Below, piece by piece: positions 18,161 through 26,441 of a stretch of DNA of 26,441 nucleotides (its first letter is position 1; each line of letters opens with the position of its first letter). Origin of the DNA: Gracilariopsis chorda (taxonomy: Eukaryota > Rhodophyta > Florideophyceae > Gracilariales > Gracilariaceae). The notes under the pieces were generated by a model. That model did no database searches. It saw only the letters and a program-made list of their open reading frames with translations, and was not told the DNA's origin. The position numbers and the translations under genes were made by a program. The stretch spans positions 1-26,441 of the forward strand of contig NBIV01000536.1 of NCBI GenBank assembly GCA_003194525.1. The letters run 5' to 3'.

Positions 18161-19361
18161 AGACCGTCCGGCCCTGCCGGGTCGTAGTAACTTCCCTCGG
18201 GGCTTGCGTGCCCTCGTGAGGGAGAACGTCCCGCAATAGGGAGTGCGGGTGGCTTTTCCACTCAGCGGGTCCTTCTCCGCGAGGAGTAGTTCGTTCACCA
18301 GCGTGGTGGTTCGCTCGCGCTGCGGGGTGGCGAGGTTGACTCCGTGCTGACGGTAACGTTTGCGCGTACTCCTGAGCAGAGCTTCCACTTTGTGGGGTGA
18401 GTGGTGCCGGTGGCGCCACTCGTAACGTCTGTGACGGTTGGTGGCCACGAGGTGTGGTGTAATCCGCCTCCCTAATTAGGGTGTTTTTCCGTGGCTGCGC
18501 CGTGCCCAGCTTACGTAACGTCCCGTGGTCCACGGTAAGCTCACCGATCTCCGTTCCGGGGCCATCCTCGTGTGGGGCGTGTACAGGTAGTACACTCCTA
18601 TGGGGCTTGGGTAAAATATCCCGGATCGGGGTTTGCACTCCGTGCTTAACGGTGAAGTCATACGGCAGCGCCGCTTTGCCGTCGGTAATTACTCCCGGGT
18701 CTACCGATACGCTCGGGTTCCGCGTCCGAGAACGCAGCCGTGTCGAGACTTCTCTCCCTTCTTCAGGGCTTCCAGTTCCGCTTCTCGCGGTGGGTACCTT
18801 CACTGAAGTGTCATTCACGTTCGAAGGGCTTATCCGCGAAGTGCTGCGAGCGGTTTCTCCCGGCGTTGCCGGTATCTCCTCGTCGCTTTCCTTCGCGTCC
18901 AGTGACGGTGCTTCTTCAGAGCTTGCCGCTACTGTGGGGTCTTTCGTCATGGACGGCGGTTTCGTGGTATTGCCGCGATTGGGCGTTGTGCGATTATCTT
19001 CCCGCGGCTGCGGTGCCATTCCAGCGTTCCCAATCCGTGTTCCATGGCTTGCTTCCCGTTGCAACGGCGTTGTATCCGCGATTTCGCGGTCCCCCTCTCC
19101 CTCCTCAGACGGAGCGACGGGGCTACTGGGTTTCCCAGAGGTCACCGTATGGCGGTGGTAGATTCCGTTGTACGGTGACTGAGAGCGGCCTCGAGGGCCG
19201 TTCGTTTCCAGCGTAGCCGGGGTTGCCGCAATAGCCGAGAGGTCTGTGAGACCCTGGGCGGGGTGTGGCAACACGGTGGGCCGTGAAATCACCGAGGTAT
19301 CGGGCGTAGATTCACCTTCAGGTGTAGCGTCCTGCGTAGCTGGTGTAGCCTCAGTCGGGAA
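18161..19361 (-). CDS. Long disordered linker of Pol between integrase and chromodomain
   Basis: About 400 residues (roughly 230-630 of the frame 20048-18093) rich in Pro, Thr, Ser, Glu and Arg, with no recognisable fold. The frame is continuously open over this whole length, although other parts of the element are broken. In most chromoviruses the chromodomain follows the GPY/F module much more closely. Confidence 0.6.
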
Positions 19362-20420
19362 GGGAGGGGCGCGTTCAACGCGATCGCGCGACAACCGCTC
19401 GAGATTGTCGCCCATTTCCACCACGACCGTGCCCGTAGTAACGGAGTTAACCTTAAAAGGTCCGTCCACCACTGGCGATAGTTTGTGGCGCTTCTCCCTT
19501 TCGGGGTTGTAGAATTCCTTTCTGACGAAGACGTAGTCACCGGCCCGCAATGCGGTTGTATCCTTTCGAAGGCGAGCATCGAAATTCCGCTTATAGGAGG
19601 CTTGGGCTCGACCCATAGACTTCCGCGTGGCGGGTACCAACTGGGTTAGCCAGGTTTTCCACTTTTGGCGGTAGTCCTTCATGGAAGGGAAGGTATCCAG
19701 TGTAGACTGGGATTCCAGCGCCACTGGCGGTGGTTTCCGTGATAGGATCAACTCGAATGGAGAAAACCCGGTAGTCCGGTGTACCTGCGTGTTGCACGCG
19801 AACGTGATCGCATCGGTGTAGAGATCCCAAGTCTTTGGGTGGTCAGCAGCATAGGAGCGGAGAGATGCTAGCATCGTCCGGTTAAACCGCTCGACCTGCC
19901 CATTACACTGGGGATGATAAGTGGTTGTGAAGAGGTTCTTCACATCCAATATCCTGCAGACGTCCTGGAAGAATCGCGATGCGAACTGTTTCCCGGTATC
20001 GGAGAGTAGCTCCACTGGAGGTCCGTAGACAAGGGCCCAATGCGTCACGAACGCATTGGCGACCGTTTAAGCGGTTATCCTCCTAAGAGGTACTGTCCAA
20101 ACGAGCTTCGAGAATCTGTCCGTTATTACGAGTAGGAACTTGTCCCCTCGCTTTGTTGCGATTAAAGGGCCGAGAATGTCGATAGCGACAAACTCGAGAG
20201 GCGCCCTAGCGGGGAATAGTGCCAACTTCTTGGTGTTTTTCCGGAGCTTTACCCGGTTCTTTGCGCATCCAGTGCAAAACCGCACAGTTGCGTAGCAATC
20301 CACTGCCATGGCAGGCCAATAGAAGTCCCTTCGCAGGGCTAGATACAATTTCCTGCCCCCAGGGTGTCCACAGAGCTTCGGGAAGTGCGTTAGCTGCAAT
20401 ATCCTCGATTGGAGGGGATA
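19362..20420 (-). pseudogene. Integrase of element 1 (HHCC, DDE, GPY/F), one stop
   Basis: The zinc-binding HHCC module is H-x6-H-x29-C-x2-C (the first His codon begins at 20387). The catalytic triad is Asp in AIDILGP, then Asp in LLSDTGKQF and Glu in QVERFNR with 35 residues between these two, the standard D-D35-E spacing. A TAA at 20067-20069 interrupts the core between the first and second Asp; the frame resumes directly with TVANAFVTHWALVYGP. RAGDYVFVRKEF and LSPVVDGPFKV represent the C-terminal GPY/F module. It would insert the cDNA into chromatin if intact. Confidence 0.85.
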
Positions 20421-20750
20421 CGGAACCACCACTTTTGGGGTGCGTTCGACCTTCCTTACGAGGTAACCAACATCATTAACTCCAAATGGGAGGTTCTCTC
20501 CTCCGTTTAGAAAGGCACGAATCTTCATACAGAAGGGGTCCCCGAATTGTTCTCGGATCATTTCTTCCGTCGTGACGGGCACGAAACGTCCGGGTAGCGG
20601 GGTTTCGAGTGTCTCGCTTGAAGGGAGAAGCTCGTCGAACTCGACGTCCTGTTCCCAGTTGCTGGGCCGTTCCGGGTCTTCTGGTGCGTCCATGATGAAG
20701 CATGGGATGTCGTTGTCACCCGTATTCGGGAGTGCTTCCCCATTAGTGGG

Positions 20751-21140
20751 TAACCGCGACAGAGCGTCGGCTTGCGTGTTCATCGCTCCCTTCTTGTAGG
20801 TGACTTCGAAATCAAATTCCCCTAAGCGGAGCCTCCATCGCATGAGGCGACCGGAGGGATCCGAGATGTTCATTAACCACCTCAGGGAGGAGTGGTCGGT
20901 GTAAACGGTGAAATTTACTCCCATTAGATATGGACGGAGGATCGACAGGGCCCAGACAACGGCTAGACATTCCTTCTCCGATACGGAGTAATTTCTTTCG
21001 TGTATGTTGAGAGAGCGGGACCAGAATCCAATTGGCTTTCTTTCCCCCTCCGGGGTTGTTTGAAACAGCGCACAACCTACCTAGTAGTCGCTCGAGTCCG
21101 TGTCCACGGAATAAGGCAACCCCAATTTGGGTAGCGACAG
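20751..21140 (-). pseudogene. RNase H of element 1, one stop
   Basis: The frame is the same as the RT part. The first catalytic Asp lies in YSVDTDSSDY, which is followed at once by TAG (21081-21083), then VGCALFQ. The catalytic Glu lies in SEKECLAVVWAL, the next Asp in YTDHSSLRW and the last in QADALSRL. All four acidic residues are present; the stop alone breaks the domain. It degrades the RNA strand during reverse transcription. Confidence 0.85.
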
Positions 21141-22041
21141 GATTGGTGCTGTCGTGACGGCCTCCTTCAAGGAGTTGAAAGCTTCCGATTGCTCGGTGGT
21201 TAGCGGTTCCAACTTCGGTGGCTGTCCCTTCCTCAGAAGTGCATTCAACGGAGCTGCCGTATGTGCAAAGTCCGGTATGACCCGTCGATAGACGTTGAAC
21301 AACCCTAAAAAGGAGCGCAACTGCGTCTGCGTTTGCGGTTCTTTCGCCTCCATGAGGGATTTGACTCGAGCCTTCTCGATGGTTAGCCGCCCCAGGCGGA
21401 TGATATGCCCGAGATACTTTACGGTGTCCGTGAAGAACTCGCATTTCTTCAGTTTGAGCGTAACTCCTGCGTCTTGCAGCACGGTCATTACCTCCCTGAC
21501 ATGGGTCTGGTGATCATCCAAATTATTGGAGAACACTATAATGTCGTCCAGGTAAACCAGACAAGTCCGCCACTTGAAGCGGGACATTAAAATGTCAATA
21601 GCCCTTTGAAAGGTGGCCGGTGCATTGATCAAACCAAATGGCATCCGCTTGAAGCCGTAAGACCCCGAGTGACAGACGAAAGCAGTCTTGTCTCGGTCTT
21701 CCTCCCTTACAGGGACTTGTCAATATCCTCAATTGGCGTCAAGAGCCGTGAAAACGGTTGCATCTCTAAGGGAGTCAATACACTCATCCATACGTGGTAT
21801 GGGGTAGGTGTCGCATATAGTTACGGAGTTAAGGCGACGGTAATCGACGCAAAAATCGCCAGGTGCCGTCCGCCTTCAATGCCAGTACAACTGGGGATGC
21901 CCACGGAGATTGTGCGGGTTCAATCACTCCGGCACGGAGCATTTTGTCCACCTGGAATTGTTCCTCTTCCCGAGCTTTCGGTCCTGCCCGATACGGGAGT
22001 TGTGCAATTGGCCGAGCATTCGGTAATAAATCTACCCGATG
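21141..22041 (-). pseudogene. Reverse transcriptase of element 1, frameshift plus two stops
   Basis: The N-terminal RT part in the frame 22881-21829 has HRVDLLPNARPI and SPWASPVVL. After DGTWRF the frame changes at a run of five A on the plus strand (21851-21855). The following frame contains two TGA codons (21720-21722 and 21729-21731), nine bases apart in the GYWQ-like motif. The palm follows with MPFGLINAPATFQRAID and the catalytic YLDD at 21543-21554. The thumb and connection follow. This RT cannot be made from this copy. Confidence 0.88.
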
Positions 22042-22755
22042 TTCGGTTGCGTTAATCTCCCCAAGGGAGCCATCCCACATAGTGGTAAACTTCCGTAATA
22101 GGTCACGGAGGCGCCCGCGATGCGAGTCCGGTACGTGACCGAGGTCCAACTCTTCGAGAGCCTTCTCCGGGTCAACTCGGTCGTAGCTTGTTCCGCCTTG
22201 GTCCCCCTGATTAGGCACGGGGTCCGGATCGTCCGGTGTTTTATCCGTTACAACGGTGTTACCATCTCCCTCCTCAGTAGGTTGTACGCCCTCTTCCGAG
22301 GTTACCACACCGAGAATCTCGGCAGCCGTCATCTTTGTTGGCACCATAGCCAACGGATGGGGCGTAACTGATCCAATCACTTGGTTCTTCACCAGATACT
22401 GGGTAGTGGTGGCAAGATTAGCGACCAGCACCCGGAACGGGGCGTCCGGTGTCACGTGGACTACTCCATTTGCAATGGTGAGTTGATATTTCTCGTATAA
22501 CGAGGTCAAGGGTTGGATAACTCGTACTCCGTGTTGACGGGAGGTGACCCGAACCATTACCTGGGTCTCCGGGGATATCGATATCGATGCCGCAACGCGG
22601 AGCTTAGTTGACTCCCGCGACGCGGGCGGCAGTTCCTGTGCAGCCGGTAGCGGCACTTCATTCTTCGTCGCCCGACTTAGCGGCTTTCGAACTATTGGTA
22701 CGGTGGACCCGTCCTCTAGTTCGACTTGCCTCTGATGAGGTCTGATTGCTTCGAC

Positions 22756-23010
22756 GAATCGGTCGCAGTAATCACAACCCAGTATGACTGGAGCGGCCAA
22801 CGAACGACAAGCAATAAAGTCGAGCTTCACCACGGATGTTCCGAGCCTCACGACCAAGTCGATAGTTCCCACCATTTTCAACGGATTGTTATTTCACGTC
22901 CGCGATTTCCAGCGCCGTTCCCGAACGGATACAAGACCGCAAAAGTGGGGGCAAAGCCGATTCCACGATGAAGTTCGGACCCGCACCTGTATCCAGGACA
23001 GTTAAGTACC
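22756..23010 (-). pseudogene. Aspartic protease of element 1
   Basis: The active-site triplet DTG lies in VLDTGAGPNF (codons 22985-22993). The later conserved strand VILGCDY lies in a different frame, with the change between about 22890 and 22881. Retroviral-type proteases have both blocks in this order and spacing. The protein would process Gag-Pol. Confidence 0.75.
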
Positions 23011-23559
23011 TCACCATGAACTGGGGGTGAAGCCCAAGGTCAGCATATACCTTGTAGTTGCGCTTGGCCATTACCAAGATTCTATCCGGGATCCGGTTAT
23101 TTCTTACCCGTACCCACGGTTGACGCAGAACACCGAAGTGTTCCGAATCCCCGTCTGCGGCGTCCCTCTTCCAGAAGATTTGCACCGGGGAGCGAGGCGG
23201 TGACGCCTTGGGCGTCAACAACCTCGACTTGGAGGACGCCTCTCCCAATTGGGAGACTCCCTAGGCTAGCTTCCCTGAACAGGGCTTTCCTGAGCTGGTT
23301 GCTCAGCATCCTCGACTACGAGAGCTTGTCCGTTTCTCACCACGGTTAACCGCTTGTGCGGGACCAACTTCCATCGTCCGCGAATGGTTGTTAGCCAGCG
23401 GTGACGGGGCCATTCTCCGGAAAGGAGTTGAGGGCACTGCGTGCGAAAAGTCTTTCTTGGCGCGCAAGTACGACGCGGCCGGGACAGACACCTTCTCTTG
23501 TGGAGTTACCGCCTCGTAATTGGCGACAATCTTCGGGAGGTCCCGTATAGAACACAGAA

Positions 23560-25422
23560 ACTGTGGTGACGTGTGGCCAAATGTGTATCACAAGTGACAT
23601 ATTATGGCCACCACCGCGGTACGCGGGTCCACATTCCAAGTATCGGTCACAACTTCAGGGGAGCGGTTGTTCACCAAACCGGGCCGCTGATTGCGGGTGT
23701 ATCCGTTTTGCATATGGTATGCGGGGCGCCCGAGCTCTTCCGTTCCCTGTATACAACAGGTCATCTTCCCGATCCGTCGGTTGCATCCCGTCCAAGGTTG
23801 ACGGTAGTTCCGCAGTCGGCACTGAGACGCCATCGCCGTGAGCGATGTGTACATTGTCATACCCCTTCTGGGGAGGCTCATCCGCCAAAAGTAAGAGAGA
23901 GTTGGACTCGTTCTCAACCATCAACGCTTTTGCGGTTCTTACCCTCGGTTGAGGTGTCCTGGCGCGCAGTGCATCTCCTTCAGCGTGGGCGTACTGCTCC
24001 AACTCCAAGTAGGAGAGCTTAGGCCGGTCTTCCCGGTATCTCCCCACTAGGGTCTTCGTGGCTGGGTCCAGCCCATCAATGAACATCGTGCACCGCTCCC
24101 CAGCGGGATAGACATTACCACACCTGTGGAAACCCTTGTTCAGGCGTAACCGAATAATCGGTTCCAATTCCCCAGTTTTTCTGGCGGGTGTCTCGCAGAG
24201 CGAGGATTGTCGATTGAATCGCGATGTTATTTGCATACGACCGTAGCAGGTATTGCACCGCTTCTGGCCAGTAGCTAACCCCTCCTTCGGAGGCACGAGT
24301 TGAGCCTCTTACAGATTTGAACTGATCTTCAGCGATTCCCCGTAAAAAGTACGGTAGTGTAATATAGGCCTGAGCCTTATTCATCCCGAGTATATCGGCT
24401 TCTGCCACGACACGTGCGAGGAAATCCAACACCAGAATGGGGTCTTCTCCAGAAAAACGTCTGGTTGCGGAGTCAGAGCTGCATGCACTTAATGCAATCT
24501 CTCACTCTACCCGTGTCACGGGCGTTTCTCTCGACAGAGGTATCTTCTAACCGATAATATCGGTATGACAGCAGCTTCTGATACATCGGGTTCGTTGGCT
24601 ACAACTCCTTCAAACTGGAGTGCTTCTTACCCCGAGTTCAGGCGCGAACTGCACCTTCGGTGGCATATGACCGCTTGGAGCGAGAAGAGCGCCCGCGGCG
24701 GGTGTTGCCAGCCTCAGAGTCCGAGCTTTCGGAATTATCCGAGTCGCTCGATGAAGAATCCCATGATGTCGGTGGCGACTGAGAAGATTTCTTCCTTCGG
24801 GATCTCCACTTCTTGCGGTCTTGTCGCTGGTCTTTGCGCTCGGCGCGTTGGGAGACAGCTCCATGTTCCGCTGCTGCGGGTTGGTCCATCAAGACGGTTT
24901 GCTCCAACGTCTCCAGACGGGCCCTAACTCGATCGAATCGGGTCTCAAATTCCTTCGACGAAGGCAGCGGGTCCACCAAAGCTTTCCAGCAAGGTGTTGA
25001 CGTCTGACCGTATTAAACGGAGATCTTCTGCGACATCCCTTACAGATTTGGCCTCCATCACTCCACGGAAGGAGGTAAAACTCCCTGACAAGGGTGTTGT
25101 GAGCAGTCCGTAGCGTACGGAGCTGCTCGTCCAGGCGAGTCACCTGGCTCTTCTCGACGGCCCCAGATGGCGGGGGCACTTCCGCGACGGCGGTAACCGC
25201 TGTAGGCGGCCCAGCACTGGGTGTCAAGTTTTCCAGCAGAGCTGGTGGATCATTCCGGGGTTCCGGTTCCTGGCCCGTTGAGCTGGAAGCGACCTTGGCA
25301 GCCAAGGTAGAACCAGCCCTAATAGGGATCCTGGTAGGATGCCGAACATCGGGGTTGTCACCACCATGGTGGGAGCGGCTGCGAGTAATCGCCGGATCCG
25401 CGTCCGAGGGCTTCCTCGACAT
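23560..25422 (-). pseudogene. Gag of element 1, several frame breaks
   Basis: I take the start as ATG 25422 (MSRKPSDADP) because it aligns with the Gag start of element 2; an earlier TTG is less likely. The N-terminus is Pro/Ser-rich and shares the TRSRSH and GGDNP blocks with element 2. A frameshift lies near 25080. A helical and coiled-coil part follows, then a Ser/Asp-rich and basic segment (24638-24979). The capsid-like core is at 24115-24432 (LPYFLRGIAEDQF, YWPEAVQYLLRSYA) and continues at about 23940-24170 with FIDGLDPATKTLV. A degenerate zinc knuckle near 23560-23600 reads C-H-L-stop-x4-H-x4-F, so two of its four ligands are lost. Confidence 0.75.
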
Positions 25423-25510
25423 GAACAAACCGTTCAAACGGGAACCATGGAATTGTTCCGGATAAATGAATCAAACCTCCACGAGGAGTAATACAGAGCT
25501 TAGTCTTCTA

Positions 25511-25523
25511 GGTCGGGAGACCA
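25511..25523 (-). other. Primer-binding site of element 1
   Basis: On the minus strand TGGTCTCCCGACC starts three bases after the 5' LTR. Its complement, GGTCGGGAGACCA, ends in CCA as a tRNA 3' end would. I could not identify the tRNA. Confidence 0.6.
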
Positions 25524-25526
25524 ATT

Positions 25527-26383
25527 TGTGGTGCAATGCCCAGTGATCGGAAAACACGCCGAAGACGTTCGGGATCTTCCTCTCACGAGGGTAGCACAGC
25601 GAAAGAGCCCTTCCAGGTATGACACGACGAAGTCGGGTGTAAAACGAGGTCAATCTTCGCGACTAGCGCAGGAAGGTGAATAGTTAAACCTGTAACACAA
25701 TGCAATACTTCCGGTGAGGAGGGATGACTCCACACAGTGGCGCACACACGACAGATGTCGATATGAGCCGCGGATAGCGGGAACTATCCTAAATAGGAAA
25801 GGGGAAATATAAAGGAATATGGGGGGAATGGGACAAAGGAAAGGGACGACAACGAGTCACGCGAGTGGCTCGGGGGAGGCCCAGCACTGCCGAGAAATAT
25901 ACCGTATACACGGGCAAAAACCACAACAATGGGAACAATCCTCAAGAGGGGTATCTTGGCGAGCAAGGCGGTTGAGCACACCGTAGGCAACGGGATATCT
26001 CTCCTAAATGGAAGTCGAGTACCGCCGAATGCGAATGAGCTCAGAGCCAAGTTCTTGGAGTAGAACACCCTTGGTGGGGAAGATTTAATGGTGCGGCGGC
26101 CGCGAGGCCAGCGCACTAAGTAGTGTAGCTTCCCTAGTGTAATTAATAATTAAATAGATAATTAAATAAATATATAACAACCACCCGTTCACTATCTATC
26201 CTTGCCTGCAACCCTTGCCCACGCCCGTGTTCCACGTGTACCACTGGTGTACCGGGTCAACTCCTGCTTGCAGGCAGTTCCACCTGGCTCGGGGAAAGTC
26301 ATGTATGAACATGTATGAAAGCCGGTGCGACCGGGAAAATTAACAAGTCCCCAGATGTCCCTCTTACGAGGCAATGCTCTTCA
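25527..26383 (-). repeat. 5' LTR of element 1 (right copy)
   Basis: A near-identical partner of 14721-15573. Read on the minus strand it begins TGAAGAGCATTGCC and ends GCACCACA. It should hold the promoter for the genomic RNA. Confidence 0.95.
26168..26180 (-). promoter_or_regulatory. Candidate TATA box in the 5' LTR of element 1
   Basis: TATATA at 26171-26176 lies in an AT-rich block about 210 bp into the LTR on the sense (minus) strand, a reasonable U3 position. The motif reads the same on both strands. The matching copy at 15361-15366 could therefore also serve the plus-strand ORF starting at 15621. Confidence 0.35.
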
Positions 26384-26388
26384 TTGTT
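26384..26388. repeat. Target-site duplication of element 1, right copy
   Basis: TTGTT directly follows the CA end of the right LTR and matches 14716-14720. Confidence 0.85.
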
Positions 26389-26441
26389 TCGCTGAACCGC
26401 CATCCTGGCGCCGTCAGTGCAGTGTGTGAGTCTCTCCATAG
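26389..26441 (+). mobile_element. Element 2 resumes after the nested insertion
   Basis: Removing element 1 with one copy of TTGTT makes 14715 continuous with this stretch. It is therefore the interior of element 2 and runs off the right edge of the window. It is too short to show a domain. Confidence 0.65.

Larger units (their letters stand above)
14721..26383 (-). mobile_element. Ty3/gypsy chromovirus, full-length minus-strand element 1
   Basis: The element is about 11.66 kb, bounded by ~855-bp LTRs with TG...CA ends and a TTGTT duplication. Read on the minus strand the order is 5' LTR, PBS, gag (capsid-like core and zinc knuckle), protease, RT, RNase H, integrase, long linker, chromodomain, spacer, polypurine tract, 3' LTR. 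The PR-RT-RH-INT order and the chromodomain place it in the chromoviruses. A large opposite-strand frame sits between pol and the 3' LTR. Stops in RT, RNase H, integrase, the chromodomain and the zinc knuckle, plus frameshifts in gag, protease and RT, make this copy non-autonomous. It is nested inside element 2 in the opposite orientation. The LTR pair differs by about 16 substitutions and a few 1-base indels (counted by eye). Confidence 0.95.

Noticed and set aside
18481..19216. Plus-strand frames of 226 and 158 codons
   Set aside because: They lie opposite the low-complexity Pol linker and are its complement; no independent support.

Overview
The window looks like nuclear DNA of a eukaryote. 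It has two Ty3/gypsy LTR retrotransposons, a large cellular gene of the TMCO4/Mil1 (DUF726) type with no obvious introns, several decayed genes, and no bacterial-style operons or ribosome binding sites. I saw no rRNA, tRNA or CRISPR. The intron-poor gene style and chromovirus-rich context would suit a red macroalga such as Chondrus, but that is a guess from style and not shown by the sequence.

Layout. Positions 1-2620 have no convincing gene. They hold an array of six ~113-bp tandem units (433-1096), each made of two long hairpins with a GGC-ACA-GCC tip. Positions 2621-4112 (+) carry an unrecognised acidic protein split over three frames. Positions 4424-4738 (-) hold a fragment of a CHK/ecdysteroid-kinase-like phosphotransferase with a perfect HxDxxxxN catalytic loop. 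Positions 5640-6389 (+) hold a frame-broken Uma2/DUF820-like nuclease-fold gene, a family best known from cyanobacteria. A small ORF with a CxxC...CxxC motif follows it. Positions 7917-11755 (-) hold the main cellular gene: a DUF726 alpha/beta-hydrolase with a Ser-Asp-His triad, continuing after one frame change into an Hsp70-type substrate-binding domain and a coiled coil.

The right half is a nested retrotransposon. Element 2 (+ strand) starts with an LTR at 12761-13556, then a primer-binding site and a gag fragment. It is interrupted by element 1 (- strand, 14721-26383), which is flanked by a TTGTT target duplication, and element 2 resumes at 26389. Element 1 has two ~855-bp LTRs that differ by roughly 2% by eye, a PBS, a polypurine tract, gag, protease, RT, RNase H, integrase and a C-terminal chromodomain, so it is a chromovirus. 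Several stops and frameshifts break these genes, so this copy should be non-autonomous.

The most unusual item is a long reading frame on the opposite strand of element 1 (15621-17504, +). It lies between the 3' LTR and the end of pol, tail-to-tail with pol. It spans about 627 codons, is broken by only two stops, and has no recognised family. Second is a ~400-residue disordered linker between the integrase and the chromodomain. Third is the DUF726-Hsp70 SBD combination.
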